Origin: Paracoccaceae bacterium
Lineage (GTDB): Bacteria; Pseudomonadota; Alphaproteobacteria; Rhodobacterales; Rhodobacteraceae
Direction: 5' to 3'
DNA length: 64,000 nt
Assembly: GCA_021775315.1 (NCBI GenBank)
Contig: JAJFIC010000091.1
Span: 56,263 to 120,262 of the forward strand
Of this stretch, positions 46,433 through 56,020 are shown in pieces. Within the stretch, counting starts at the first letter, position 1. Each line of letters opens with the position of its first letter. A model generated the notes under the pieces. It had not been told where the DNA came from. It saw nothing but the letters and a program-made list of their open reading frames with translations, and searched no databases. A program made the translations under genes and the position numbers.

Positions 46433-48022
46433 TCAGATCATGTCAACCGCGCCCGCCCGTGAATTCTTTTCAACGATCAGCTTATCACCCGCCGCCACCA
46501 CATCGCGAATTTCCCGGCGCTGATCTTCGGACAGCACACCTTCGGGTGGGGCGGATGCAATCAATGAAAGGGCGCGTTCGCGGGCCACGTCAAACGCGAT
46601 CCGGCGACCGGAATTTTCGTAATCATCCCGATCCTGACGCAAGAACACGTCGGGCATATGCTGCACCCGGCACAGATCAAGCGTGTGGGTGGAATCAAGG
46701 AAATGCCCGCCGGTCCTGATGGATGACACCTCTTTCCAGTTCAGGCTGCTTTCGCTGATTTCAGGTGGTTGCAGGAACCGCCGCAACATCGCGCCGATCT
46801 CGTTATCCAGCACGGCCTGAACCGGGCTGAACACGGTTGCACATTCCAACTGGCCAATACCGCCCAGAATATCCGCCCCGGTCGAGGCAATCGCCTGACT
46901 TAGCATCATGCGTTCCGCCATGGATTGCCCATCCGCATCGGGCGTATCCGACCCCGATCCGTATGTGTGTGCAGGCAGGCCAAAGCCCTGTTTCATCAAC
47001 TGGATCGCCATACTGGCGGCCTGTATGGATTCCGGGCAGGATTGCAGGGCTGAGCCGGTTTTCATATCAAGCGAGAACATCAAGGGCGTCGCAATAACCG
47101 GGGTTCCGGTGGCCACCAGATGGGCAATCGTCAGCATCGACAGTATTTCAGCCGAAGCCATCAACACCATTCCAGCCGTTGTCAAAGGTGCGGTTCCACC
47201 GGCAGATGGCAACGAGCAGGCATGGATCGGAATGTTGTATTTACCGGCCTGAATGATCACCTCGCTGTCCATATATTTGAACTCAAGCGGGGAAAAAGAA
47301 CAGGTGATGACTGACGTTATGGGCCGCGCCCGCAGCGCATCTTCACCCCCGGCGGCAATGGCGGCGGTGCGCATCAGGAAATCGACATTTTCCTTACCAT
47401 AAGGCTGCATCCAGCAATGTTTGTCCGTGTGTGACACCATTTCGGCAAAGGAATGAATGTCGGCGGTTACCTCGGGCACACCATGCACAAACGGATGCGC
47501 GATGAACCCGATCTGGTTCAACCCAGTCCCCACGGCAGCCATTTCGCGTACCGCTTTCAGATCAAGATTGCGGTATTTCGTGTCGCGTGGATCGACATAT
47601 CCGTGCGCCCCGGTGCCGGTGCGCATGATGAAACTGCGATCCTTGCGCGGCAGATGAATGTCAAACGCCGGGTTCTTGCCGAAAAGCGCAACCTCTTTCG
47701 GCGCGGCAGCCAGCGCCTGTTCCACCAATTCACGTGGCAGACGCAACCGGTCCGCACTTGTGCCCGGTGTGGCACCGGCCTTGACCAGTGCCGCATGGAC
47801 AACGGGATGGATGATAACAACGCCATAATCTGCCAAAAGATCAAAAGACCGCTGTTTCAGTTCGGCAATGTCATCATCGGTCAAAAAACCTATGCGAATG
47901 CGATCCGAAACCACCGATGACAGCGTGAAAGCGTCTGGTGTTTTGGCTGTCGGTTTGGGCGTGCCCCGCCCGCGACGTTGGGGTTTGCGGTTTTGTGTTG
48001 GGTTTTCAGCTCTGGTTTCCAT
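46433..48022 (-). CDS. MttB-superfamily (trimethylamine methyltransferase-like) protein, non-pyrrolysine
   Basis: 529 residues, full length for the superfamily. A basic, probably disordered N-terminus of about 30 residues precedes the TIM barrel (FDLLADYGVVI, RTGTGAHGYVDP, GLNQIGFIAHPF, CSFSPLEF, YGSGSDTPDADGQS, GGIGQLECATVFSPVQAVLDNE). There is no in-frame amber codon, so this is a non-pyrrolysine member; characterised relatives demethylate glycine betaine and other quaternary amines onto a corrinoid protein. No MttC-like corrinoid protein or activator is nearby. Roseobacters use many such compounds, but the substrate is unknown here. Confidence 0.88.
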   Translation of the reverse strand: METRAENPTQNRKPQRRGRGTPKPTAKTPDAFTLSSVVSDRIRIGFLTDDDIAELKQRSFDLLADYGVVIIHPVVHAALVKAGATPGTSADRLRLPRELVEQALAAAPKEVALFGKNPAFDIHLPRKDRSFIMRTGTGAHGYVDPRDTKYRNLDLKAVREMAAVGTGLNQIGFIAHPFVHGVPEVTADIHSFAEMVSHTDKHCWMQPYGKENVDFLMRTAAIAAGGEDALRARPITSVITCSFSPLEFKYMDSEVIIQAGKYNIPIHACSLPSAGGTAPLTTAGMVLMASAEILSMLTIAHLVATGTPVIATPLMFSLDMKTGSALQSCPESIQAASMAIQLMKQGFGLPAHTYGSGSDTPDADGQSMAERMMLSQAIASTGADILGGIGQLECATVFSPVQAVLDNEIGAMLRRFLQPPEISESSLNWKEVSSIRTGGHFLDSTHTLDLCRVQHMPDVFLRQDRDDYENSGRRIAFDVARERALSLIASAPPEGVLSEDQRREIRDVVAAGDKLIVEKNSRAGAVDMI

Positions 48023-48202
48023 GAGCGACCTCCTTAGGGGTTGTCATGGCACACACCGATTACGCTCACTGCCTGCCGACTTGAGCGATCTGAAAGCTAG
48101 TAGCCAAAGCCAGCCGGGTCAATCCCGTTGATGCGTCGACCTTGTCTTGTTGCGCGTTCCGTCCTGCCCTAAACTGCGCGTAATTGAGGGAGCAAACAAA
48201 CA

Positions 48203-49393
48203 ATGACGGAAATCGCAGACGCGGTTGTGATCGGCGCCGGTCCTGCGGGACTGATGGCAGCCGAAACGCTGGCTGACGCCGGGTATTCGGTGATCGTGGT
48301 CGAGGGCAAGCCGTCCGCGGGCCGCAAATTGCTGATGGCTGGCAAGTCCGGGCTGAACCTGACCAAGGACGAGGGCTTTGACGCATTTCTGGGCCAGTAT
48401 GACGAGGCCGCCGAATGGCTGCGCCCCATGTTGACCGGGTTTTCTAACGAAGCCGTTGCAAACTGGGCGCGCGATCTGGGGCAGGCGGTTTTCACCGGCT
48501 CAAGCGGGCGGGTCTTTCCCAAGACTATGAAATCCTCTCCACTACTACGGGCATGGCTCAGGCGATTGGATAGCAAAGGGGTTGCGTTGCGCACCCGCTG
48601 GAAATGGACCGGCCTGAGTGAAACTGGCCTGCAATTCCAGACACCAGACGGGCCACTGACCTTGCAACCAAAAGCGACGGTTCTGGCGCTTGGCGGGGCC
48701 AGTTGGTCGCGGTTGGGATCGGACGGTGCGTGGGTTGGAATTCTCGCCAGCAAAGGCGTCGAAATCGCCCCGCTTCAACCGGCCAATGTCGGGTTTACGG
48801 TTAACTGGTCGAACCACATGACGCGTCATTTCGGTCACCCGGTCAAGGCATGCCGCCTGATCGCCGGAACGACAAGCGTCCGGGGTGAATTCGTGATCTC
48901 GGCCAAGGGTCTGGAAGGCGGCGGAATTTACGCGGTCAGCAAACGCTTGCGGTTGGGCGATACGCTTAAGCTTGATCTGTTGCCGGACTGGTCCGAGGCA
49001 GACATCCAGGCGCGGCTGGCACGCCCGCGTGGCAAGTCCAGCCTTTCCAACCATTTGCGCAAAACCCTGCGGCTGGACCCGGCTCGACTGGCGTTGTTGC
49101 AGGAATTTGCCCATCCGCTGCCGAATGATCCGGCATTGCTGGCCGCCCTGCTCAAATCCTTGCCCGTCCGCCATCAAGGCCCGCGCCCGCTGGACGAGGC
49201 GATTTCAACGGCCGGTGGCGTCACCCAAACTGCGCTGAACGATTCGTTGATGTTAAAAGCCGCGCCGGGCGTTTTCTGCGCCGGTGAAATGCTCGATTGG
49301 GAGGCCCCGACAGGCGGCTACCTACTAACCGCTTGCTTTGCGACCGGACGCTGGGCAGGTTTGGGCGCAGCAACCTACCTGTCCGAACTATAA
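48203..49393 (+). CDS. HI0933/BaiN-like flavoprotein (TIGR03862 type)
   Basis: 396 residues. FAD-binding GAGPAGLMAAETLADAGY at the start, the family-specific GRKLLMAGKSGLNLT motif, LALGGASWSRLGSDG in the middle, and the final GGVTQTAL, CAGEMLDWEAPTGGYLL segments. The family is common in Proteobacteria; the reaction is not known. A signal peptide is absent. The Ldh2-type gene follows after 11 bases. Confidence 0.87.
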   Translation: MTEIADAVVIGAGPAGLMAAETLADAGYSVIVVEGKPSAGRKLLMAGKSGLNLTKDEGFDAFLGQYDEAAEWLRPMLTGFSNEAVANWARDLGQAVFTGSSGRVFPKTMKSSPLLRAWLRRLDSKGVALRTRWKWTGLSETGLQFQTPDGPLTLQPKATVLALGGASWSRLGSDGAWVGILASKGVEIAPLQPANVGFTVNWSNHMTRHFGHPVKACRLIAGTTSVRGEFVISAKGLEGGGIYAVSKRLRLGDTLKLDLLPDWSEADIQARLARPRGKSSLSNHLRKTLRLDPARLALLQEFAHPLPNDPALLAALLKSLPVRHQGPRPLDEAISTAGGVTQTALNDSLMLKAAPGVFCAGEMLDWEAPTGGYLLTACFATGRWAGLGAATYLSEL

Positions 49394-49404
49394 CGGAGCG
49401 CGCT

Positions 49405-50412
49405 ATGACCACAAAAAACCTGACCCTGGCCGAGGCTCACGCCATGGCCGAAACTTGCCTCAGCCACAACGGCTGTGATCCCGCCAATGCCAGGGCCATC
49501 GCCGACAGAATGGTGCAGGCGGAACAAGACGAATGCCTGTCCCATGGCCTGTTTCGCTTGCCTTGGTATGTCAGCGGTATGAAATCCGGGCGGGTCAACG
49601 GGCATGCAAAACCCAAGACAGAACAATTGGCCCCGGCGGTCATTAAGGTCGACGGCGACAACGGTTATGCGCCGCTGGGACAGCACATCGCGCATGACCC
49701 GCTGGTGGAATGTGCCCGCCAAAACGGCATTGCAGCTTTGGCCCTTACCAACATGTACCACATCGCTGCCATGTGGCCCGAGGTTGAAGCGTTCGCAAAT
49801 GAAGGCCTGTGTGCCATCGCCGTCACCGCGTCCTATCCATACGTGGCCCCGGCGGGCGGGCTTCAGGCGTTGTTCGGCACCAACCCGATGGGGTTCGCAT
49901 GGCCGCGCAAAGATGCCCCACCTTTGGTATTTGACCAGGCATCGTCAGCCATGGCACGCGGCGAGCTTCAAATCGCGGCGCGTGATGGCCACAAAGTGCC
50001 CGTGACGGCGGGCATTGGCCCAAAGGGCGAAGAAACAACCGACCCGAATGTGGTGCTGGAAGGCGCCCAATTGGGGTTTGGCGGCTACAAGGGGGCATCA
50101 CTGGCAATGATGGTGGAACTGCTTGCCGGGCCTTTGATTGGTGAATTCCTAAGCATCGAATCAGCCGAAGACGACGCCGGGCGCAATGGCCCGCCTAAGG
50201 GTGGCGAGTTGATCATCGCGCTTGATCCTGCGAAATTCGGCGATCCTGACGGGTTTCTCGCCCATGGCGAAAAACTGTTCGCGGAAATTCTGAAACAGGA
50301 CGGCACCCGCCTGCCAGCACAACGCCGGTTTGCGGCAAGGCAACAAACACCAATCAAAGGGATTTCCGTCCCGATCAGCCTATATGACGACATTCAGGCT
50401 TTGATGCCCTGA
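49405..50412 (+). CDS. Ldh2/malate dehydrogenase-family NAD(P)H oxidoreductase
   Basis: 335 residues. The catalytic His lies in CLSHGLFRLPWYVSG. The nucleotide-binding region contains NMYHIAAMWPE and LFGTNPMGFAWP, with FGGYKGASLAMMVELLAG. The family includes delta1-piperideine-2-carboxylate reductases, ureidoglycolate and malate/lactate dehydrogenases; a cyclic imino acid reductase is the most likely for this subfamily but is not proven. The ATG at 49405 follows the flavoprotein gene by 11 bases, so the two are co-transcribed. Confidence 0.82.
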   Translation: MTTKNLTLAEAHAMAETCLSHNGCDPANARAIADRMVQAEQDECLSHGLFRLPWYVSGMKSGRVNGHAKPKTEQLAPAVIKVDGDNGYAPLGQHIAHDPLVECARQNGIAALALTNMYHIAAMWPEVEAFANEGLCAIAVTASYPYVAPAGGLQALFGTNPMGFAWPRKDAPPLVFDQASSAMARGELQIAARDGHKVPVTAGIGPKGEETTDPNVVLEGAQLGFGGYKGASLAMMVELLAGPLIGEFLSIESAEDDAGRNGPPKGGELIIALDPAKFGDPDGFLAHGEKLFAEILKQDGTRLPAQRRFAARQQTPIKGISVPISLYDDIQALMP

Positions 50413-50500
50413 TTTCATCGTTGCAAAAATACGCCTCGCAGAGCGTCCCGGCGCGCAGCGCCTTATAGAAATGGCCCGTTAGGGCCTCCGCCAACTCAAT

Positions 50501-51088
50501 TTAAGCTGCAGTTGCCCGCTTATAGGCAGGGCGCGCAATCACCCGGTCGATATAAGCCTCAACCGTAGGCTGGCCGATCTCAAAACTTGCGTTTCGCGCC
50601 CATGTTCCGCAATGGGCCGTCACAATGTCTGCCACAGTAAATTCGTCGCCCATCAGATACGTCTTGTCACCCAAACGCGCCGCCAGTGTTTTCATTGAGC
50701 GTGAAAACTCCCACCGCAACGTGTCTTTGATCGCTGGCACACGTTTGTCTTCCGGCAAAACAAATGTGTTGCGGGCCGCTGTCCACAGGGTTCCGTCAAG
50801 CTCATCAATGGCGAAATGCAGGAAACCGTCCTGACGCGCCCGCTCAATCGTGCCCGCCGGAAAGGTCAGTTTGCCGTGCTTGTCAGCGAGGTATTGAATG
50901 ATGGCGACGCTATCCAAAAGAACATCATCGTCAACCATCAAGCAGGGGATTTTTCCCGACGGATTCACCGCCCGAACATCGTCCGAGCGGGCCGAGGCCG
51001 GGTTGTGCTCATAATCCAGCCCCAGTTCCTCAAGCATCCACAATACGCGAAACGCACGGCTTTTCTTGCTACCGATCAGTTTGTACAT
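50501..51088 (-). CDS. Glutathione S-transferase family protein
   Basis: 195 residues. Thioredoxin-like domain with the start YKLIGSKKSRAFRVLWMLEELGL, NPSGKIPCLMVDDDVLLDSVAI (cis-Pro and Ser binding glutathione), and the helical domain with YLMGDEFTVADIV. Substrate unknown. A single gene downstream of holA on the same strand. Confidence 0.88.
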   Translation of the reverse strand: MYKLIGSKKSRAFRVLWMLEELGLDYEHNPASARSDDVRAVNPSGKIPCLMVDDDVLLDSVAIIQYLADKHGKLTFPAGTIERARQDGFLHFAIDELDGTLWTAARNTFVLPEDKRVPAIKDTLRWEFSRSMKTLAARLGDKTYLMGDEFTVADIVTAHCGTWARNASFEIGQPTVEAYIDRVIARPAYKRATAA

Positions 51089-51127
51089 CTGTCTTCTCCA
51101 TCATCGTTTCACCCAATAAGCGGGTAA

Positions 51128-52153
51128 TTATCTGGGACGCGCCAGCATGGCGATCCGTATAAAAGCGCGTTCTAACATCGCGCGCGCCGGAATCGGCCGG
51201 GACGAGCGCAGGTTAAGGTCGGTATCCGTCAGAATGCCCAGCACGTTTTCCAGCCGGTACATCCCAAGGGCGCGGGCCTGTCGCGCCATCCGGTCCCGGC
51301 GCGGACCAAAGACCGGTGGGCGGCAGGCCGACAATCCGGCCTCGGGGCCTTTGGGGTGGGCTGCGGCCAGATGCAGGGCGCGGAAATGCCGGGTGGCCCC
51401 AATGCAAATGCTGGTCGGGTTCAGGCCCTGACCTTCGAGCTTGCGCATCACCGGACCGATTTCCCCAACTCTGGCTTCCGCGATCAGGTGCAGCGCGTCG
51501 TCCAGTACTGCCTCGGACGTGGCGGGCGCACAGGCGGCCACATCAGTGCTGCTGACGGGGCTGTCGTCACCCAGTTTGTAAAGTCCCAGTTTTTCAATGG
51601 TCTGGGCAAAATCGCCGGGATCAAGGCTGCGCGACAGGGCCGTCAGATCGCCCATCGTGTCAGCATCGATCTGATGCAGACCGGCCTTGGCCAACACCGC
51701 CTCGATTTCTTCGCGCGATGGCGGATCGGAATAGACCGCTACGGCATAGCCGTTGGGATGACCTTCAAAAAACTTGCGCAGGCTGGATCTGGCGGCCAGC
51801 TGCCCGGCTGTCACTACAAGGGTTGCGTCACCGGTCTGCCAATCGGCCAACGCGCCTTGGACGATTTTCGTGATCCCGTCTGCGGCCTCTTCAACAAAGA
51901 CAACGCGGGGGCCGGGGAAAAATCCCTGCGCCTTCAGACCATCGGACAATAGGGCCGGATCTTTGCGTAAATCAGCGCCTGACATACGGGAAAGGCGCAT
52001 TTCCTCGTCGCCCTTTTCGCCGATCAAAGCCTTGATGACCTCTTGTCGCCGCAGGGCAACGCGCATCGAATCAGGGCCGTATATCAATAATCCGGTGCGA
52101 CCGGCCTCGGGTTTGCCGAAATACCTGACCGCATCGCGCCCGGATAATTTCAT
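51128..52153 (-). CDS. holA: DNA polymerase III, delta subunit
   Basis: 341 residues. The delta-subunit pattern is visible: AAA-like N-terminal part (GLLIYGPDSMRVALRRQEVIKAL), FPGPRVVFVEEAADGI, VVTAGQLAARSSLRKFFE, and the helical C-terminal domain (LARQARALGMYRLENVLGIL). It opens the beta sliding clamp in the clamp loader. Its start overlaps the lptE stop by four bases; the leuS-lptE-holA order is the standard one in the class. Confidence 0.92.
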   Translation of the reverse strand: MKLSGRDAVRYFGKPEAGRTGLLIYGPDSMRVALRRQEVIKALIGEKGDEEMRLSRMSGADLRKDPALLSDGLKAQGFFPGPRVVFVEEAADGITKIVQGALADWQTGDATLVVTAGQLAARSSLRKFFEGHPNGYAVAVYSDPPSREEIEAVLAKAGLHQIDADTMGDLTALSRSLDPGDFAQTIEKLGLYKLGDDSPVSSTDVAACAPATSEAVLDDALHLIAEARVGEIGPVMRKLEGQGLNPTSICIGATRHFRALHLAAAHPKGPEAGLSACRPPVFGPRRDRMARQARALGMYRLENVLGILTDTDLNLRSSRPIPARAMLERAFIRIAMLARPR

Positions 52154-52659
52154 CCAGCCCAGCTTTCAGCGGTCGAGGTCAGGCGCAAAACGATCTGGTC
52201 AGCCAATGCCTGCACAAGCCGATCATAAGCGTCGCGTTTGGATGAGGCCGAGGCCAGCGTTTCCTCGTTACTGGAATAACCAACCTTATCGCGCAGCTTG
52301 TCGGTGAAAACCTCGGCCCCCGTTGTGCGATCTGTGATCGACAGCTTGGCGATACCTATAACGGTGTTGCGTGCGGTAAACGTGATTAGGGCGGTTGCCG
52401 CTGTCAGAACCATTTCGGTTTCTTCAAACACCAATTCCACCGTGACCGCAAAACGCGCAGAGGCCCCGCCTGTACCCAAACGCGACTCAAGCTGTTCAAG
52501 CAGCGCAAAACCTTCGCGGCTTTCAATCAGGTTGAAATTAAGGTTGCCGTGCAAGGCCCGTGCCGCACCGTTTTGTTTGTAAACAGGTTGAAAGCCACAA
52601 CCGGCCAGCGGCAGGGCGGCCAGTGTCAGCAGAAATTTTCGGCGTTCATACAACAACAT
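52150..52659 (-). CDS. lptE: LPS-assembly lipoprotein LptE
   Basis: 169 residues. Signal peptide with the lipobox LAGC, then the mature [11 protein letters not shown] start, which is diagnostic of LptE in this class. With LptD it inserts LPS into the outer membrane. It overlaps leuS by 14 bases and holA by four. The basic start [13 protein letters not shown] precedes the hydrophobic part. Confidence 0.88.
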   Translation of the reverse strand: MLLYERRKFLLTLAALPLAGCGFQPVYKQNGAARALHGNLNFNLIESREGFALLEQLESRLGTGGASARFAVTVELVFEETEMVLTAATALITFTARNTVIGIAKLSITDRTTGAEVFTDKLRDKVGYSSNEETLASASSKRDAYDRLVQALADQIVLRLTSTAESWAG

Positions 52660-55192
52660 TCACAATCCGACCCGGTACGACGATCAGTTTCTTCACGGGC
52701 GCGCCCGCCAGAAACTTGATGACAGCATCATCGGCCAGCACCAGTTTTTCAACCTCTTCTTTTGGCATGTCCTTTGGCACCATGATTTCCGAGCGTCTTT
52801 TGCCGTTCACCTGAATGGGCAAAGTCACCGTATCGTCGACCAGCATGGCAGGATCAGCTATGGGCCACGCGGCTTGTGTCACCAGACCGTCACCACCCAG
52901 TGTTTGCCAGATTTCTTCGGCCAGATGCGGTGTCATTGGCTGCATCAGCTGCGCCATTGTCCGCATTGCTTTGCGACGAGGGCCGCCGCTGGCGCTGGAT
53001 TTTGCCAGTGCGTTTGTGAATTCATAAAGCTTGGCCACCGATTTATTAAAGGCGAACCCGTCAATGCCTTTAGTGACCTCGTCAATTGCGCGGTGCGTGG
53101 CCTTTTCAAGCGCTACGTCCACAGCACCATCGTCGCCTTGTTCGCTGATCTCATCCGTCAGCCGCCAAACCCGTTGCAGGTGTTTCCATGCACCTTCAGC
53201 CCCCGAGGCGGTCCATTCCACATCGCGTTCCGGTGGGCTGTCGGACATCACGAACCAGCGCGCGGTGTCGGCACCGTATTGGTCGATGATATCCTCGGGA
53301 TCGACCACGTTCTTTTTGGATTTCGACATTTTGATGATCGGGCCGATTTCAACCGGCTCGCCGGTTTCGCGCAGGGTCGCGCCTTTGTCGCCCAAGACAA
53401 CCTCGTCCGGGGTTCGCCAGACCGGTCGGCCACCTTTGCCTTCAGTGGCATAGGTTTCATGCGTCACCATGCCTTGGGTGAACAGCGCGTTGAACGGCTC
53501 GACCGCGGTGTCTGGCAGATGACCTGTAAGGTTCATGGCGCGGGCGAAAAAGCGGGAATACAGCAGGTGCAGGATAGCGTGTTCAATGCCGCCAATATAT
53601 TGATCGACGTTCATCCAGTATTGGGCATCAGCCATTACAGTGGGCGTATCAGCCCGAGGCGATGTGAAGCGGGCGAAATACCAGGACGAATCAACGAACG
53701 TGTCCATCGTATCTGTTTCGCGTTTCGCAGCTTGACCACAGGACGGGCAGGGCACGTCGCGCCAGGTTGGGTGCCGGTCCAGTGGATTGCCAGGCATTTC
53801 AAATGTCACGTCTTGTGGCAGCTCGACCGGAAGGTTTTCTTTCTTTTCCGCAACAATGCCGCAGGATGGGCAATGCACCACGGGGATTGGGCAACCCCAA
53901 TAGCGTTGCCGCGACAATCCCCAATCACGCAGGCGGTAATTGGTGACGCCCTTGCCCCAGCCCGCCTTCTCGGCAAATTCGATTGTGGCATCGACGGCAT
54001 CTTGTCCGGTTGCCTGATCCAGACCGGCAAAATGATCGATCCATTGCACAGTGTCGGTTTTTGGGGGGACAAAGGCCGTGTTGGCCACCGGGGTCGCATC
54101 ATCCAGCGCAAAGAAGGTATCAATAACCGGCAAATCGTATTTGCGGCAGAAATCGAGATCACGCTGGTCATGTGCCGGGCAGGCGAAAATCGCGCCGGTG
54201 CCGTATTCCATCAGGATGAAGTTTGCGACCCAAACCGGCATTTCCCAATCCGGGTTCAGCGGGTGGCGCACCTTCAGGCCGGTGTCAAAGCCAAGTTTGG
54301 GCGCGGTTTCTATCGCCTCTTCCGTGGTGCCGCCTTTGCGGGCCTCTATATTAAAGGCCGCAAGGTCGGGGTTTTCCGCCTCCATCGCCTTGGCAATCGG
54401 GTGATCTGGTGAAATACCAACGAAAGAGGCACCCATCAGGGTGTCCGGGCGCGTTGTATAAACCTCGATCGGATCACCGCCGTCTGTGCGTTCAAAGCTG
54501 AATTGCAGGCCGCGTGATTTCCCGATCCAGTTTTCCTGCATCAGGCGCACTTTGCTGGGCCAATTGTCCAATCCGTCCAGCGCGCCCAGCAATTCTTCGG
54601 AAAAATCGCTGATTTTGAAAAACCACTGGGTCAGTTCGCGCCGCTCAACCAAAGCGCCAGATCGCCAACCCCGGCCCGCTTCGACCTGTTCATTGGCCAG
54701 AACCGTCATATCCACGGGGTCCCAGTTGACCACCGCGTTTTTGCGATAGATCAGGCCTTTGTCCATCATATCAATGAACATTGCCTGCTGGTGGCGATAA
54801 TATTCCGGATGGCATGTGGCGATTTCGCGGGACCAATCAAGCGAGAAACCCAACGGCTTTAGCTGATCTTTCATGTCCGCGATGTTCTGGAAGGTCCAGG
54901 TCGCCGGGTGGATGCCTTTGTCCATGGCTGCATTTTCGGCAGCCAACCCAAAAGCGTCCCATCCCATTGGGTGCAGCACGTTCAGACCTGTTGCAGATTT
55001 GTAACGCGCCACGACATCGCCCATCGTATAGTTGCGCACATGTCCCATGTGAATTCGCCCCGAAGGATAGGGAAACATTTCAAGGACATAGTATTTTTCG
55101 CGGGTCGTGTCGGGTTCTGCCTTGAACACATTCGCCTGTTCCCAGGCCTGTTGCCATTTCGGTTCGACCACACGGGCGTTGTAGCGGGACAT
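52646..55192 (-). CDS. leuS: Leucyl-tRNA synthetase
   Basis: 848 residues. Class Ia motifs: HMGH (48-51, HIGH variant) and [10 protein letters not shown]. An editing domain lies between ([16 protein letters not shown]), as does the zinc-type insert with [11 protein letters not shown] and [11 protein letters not shown]. It charges tRNA-Leu. The ATG at 55192 was used; the in-frame GTG just before it is an alternative. A terminator-like hairpin lies only 15 bases upstream. Confidence 0.97.
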   Translation of the reverse strand: MSRYNARVVEPKWQQAWEQANVFKAEPDTTREKYYVLEMFPYPSGRIHMGHVRNYTMGDVVARYKSATGLNVLHPMGWDAFGLAAENAAMDKGIHPATWTFQNIADMKDQLKPLGFSLDWSREIATCHPEYYRHQQAMFIDMMDKGLIYRKNAVVNWDPVDMTVLANEQVEAGRGWRSGALVERRELTQWFFKISDFSEELLGALDGLDNWPSKVRLMQENWIGKSRGLQFSFERTDGGDPIEVYTTRPDTLMGASFVGISPDHPIAKAMEAENPDLAAFNIEARKGGTTEEAIETAPKLGFDTGLKVRHPLNPDWEMPVWVANFILMEYGTGAIFACPAHDQRDLDFCRKYDLPVIDTFFALDDATPVANTAFVPPKTDTVQWIDHFAGLDQATGQDAVDATIEFAEKAGWGKGVTNYRLRDWGLSRQRYWGCPIPVVHCPSCGIVAEKKENLPVELPQDVTFEMPGNPLDRHPTWRDVPCPSCGQAAKRETDTMDTFVDSSWYFARFTSPRADTPTVMADAQYWMNVDQYIGGIEHAILHLLYSRFFARAMNLTGHLPDTAVEPFNALFTQGMVTHETYATEGKGGRPVWRTPDEVVLGDKGATLRETGEPVEIGPIIKMSKSKKNVVDPEDIIDQYGADTARWFVMSDSPPERDVEWTASGAEGAWKHLQRVWRLTDEISEQGDDGAVDVALEKATHRAIDEVTKGIDGFAFNKSVAKLYEFTNALAKSSASGGPRRKAMRTMAQLMQPMTPHLAEEIWQTLGGDGLVTQAAWPIADPAMLVDDTVTLPIQVNGKRRSEIMVPKDMPKEEVEKLVLADDAVIKFLAGAPVKKLIVVPGRIVNVVV

Positions 55193-55206
55193 CACTTATT
55201 CCTTAC

Positions 55207-55248
55207 AAAAAACTGCGCCGAAAGCCTTGATTCAAGGGCTTTCGGCGC
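55207..55248 (-). terminator. Intrinsic terminator between DUF3576 gene and leuS
   Basis: On the minus strand a 12-bp perfect stem (55248-55237 with 55226-55215) ends in six T (55212-55207). It is placed after the DUF3576 gene and only 15 bases before the leuS ATG, so it either ends the upstream transcript or acts as an attenuator for leuS. Confidence 0.85.
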
Positions 55249-55276
55249 GTTTCTAATTCGTAAACAGGGGAAAGGT

Positions 55277-55762
55277 CTAGAGCTTGCTGTCAGCGATGCG
55301 CATCTGCCGCGCCCGTGTCAGAATCGCATCTTCAATTGCGCGCACTGTATCGCGGTTTGCAGGCCCGGCGCGTGACACCAATGCCACCCGTAAAGACCGT
55401 GCATCAAGGGCCGGGTCCTGAATGTAAACCGTTGCCCTGTAATTGCGCGAAGATCCCTTTGGTCGGCCCCAACCCATTACAATCACACCAGAAAATGGAT
55501 CAGCCGCCTCGACCGGCAAGAATGAAAGAACGTCAAGCGTGGCATTCCAGATGTATTTGTTAACGCCGATTGTGATGTTCGGATCATCCGCATTACTGAA
55601 TAAATCAAAGAGCGAACCCTGATCATCTGCGGCTTCGGACGCCAGCAAACCAGCCTTTTCGTCCTTTTTACCCTCTTTACCTTTAAACAAACCGCCGCCG
55701 CCGCAAGCGGTCAGGGAAAAGACAAGGACTCCGCTGAGTATTAGTCGTAAGTATCTGGACAA
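55277..55762 (-). CDS. DUF3576 lipoprotein
   Basis: 161 residues, TTG start with a GGAGGG site. The signal peptide ends in LTAC, giving a lipoprotein; the mature Gly/Lys-rich linker leads to the DUF3576 domain (IGVNKYIWNATLDVLSFLP, ADPFSGVIVMGWGRP, RNYRATVYI). Family members are conserved next to leuS in alphaproteobacteria. The function is unknown, and an envelope role is likely. Confidence 0.85.
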   Translation of the reverse strand: MSRYLRLILSGVLVFSLTACGGGGLFKGKEGKKDEKAGLLASEAADDQGSLFDLFSNADDPNITIGVNKYIWNATLDVLSFLPVEAADPFSGVIVMGWGRPKGSSRNYRATVYIQDPALDARSLRVALVSRAGPANRDTVRAIEDAILTRARQMRIADSKL

Positions 55763-56020
55763 GGACAGGCCCTCCGTTCGTCCGGTAATGTATTACTATG
55801 AGTCTAGTATCGGCTTAGCGTATGGCGGACAAGTAATTTCAAAACTTGCTGGGCGAATGTGTGCTGGGCGCACTGTGACATCTCTGCATCAATAGAAAGC
55901 ACAACGTATTTGCCGGTTGTCCAGTTCCTTGACCAACTCGGCCCAAACTGTGATTGATCATCGTACTCAATTTGGATTCCCTGAATTGAGGTGCACCTTT
56001 AACTTTAACGAGGGAAAACA

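Noticed and set aside
48023..48202. Possible cobalamin riboswitch upstream of mttB
   Set aside because: No B12-box-like sequence or conserved core could be found in this gap.
52874..54412. 512-residue open frame antisense to leuS
   Set aside because: A high-GC shadow of the leuS coding frame, with His/Arg/Gly-rich low-similarity sequence.
55763..56020. Possible FNR-type site or small RNA upstream of the porin gene
   Set aside because: TTGAT and TCAA half-sites do not have the right spacing or symmetry, and no terminator-bounded RNA is visible.
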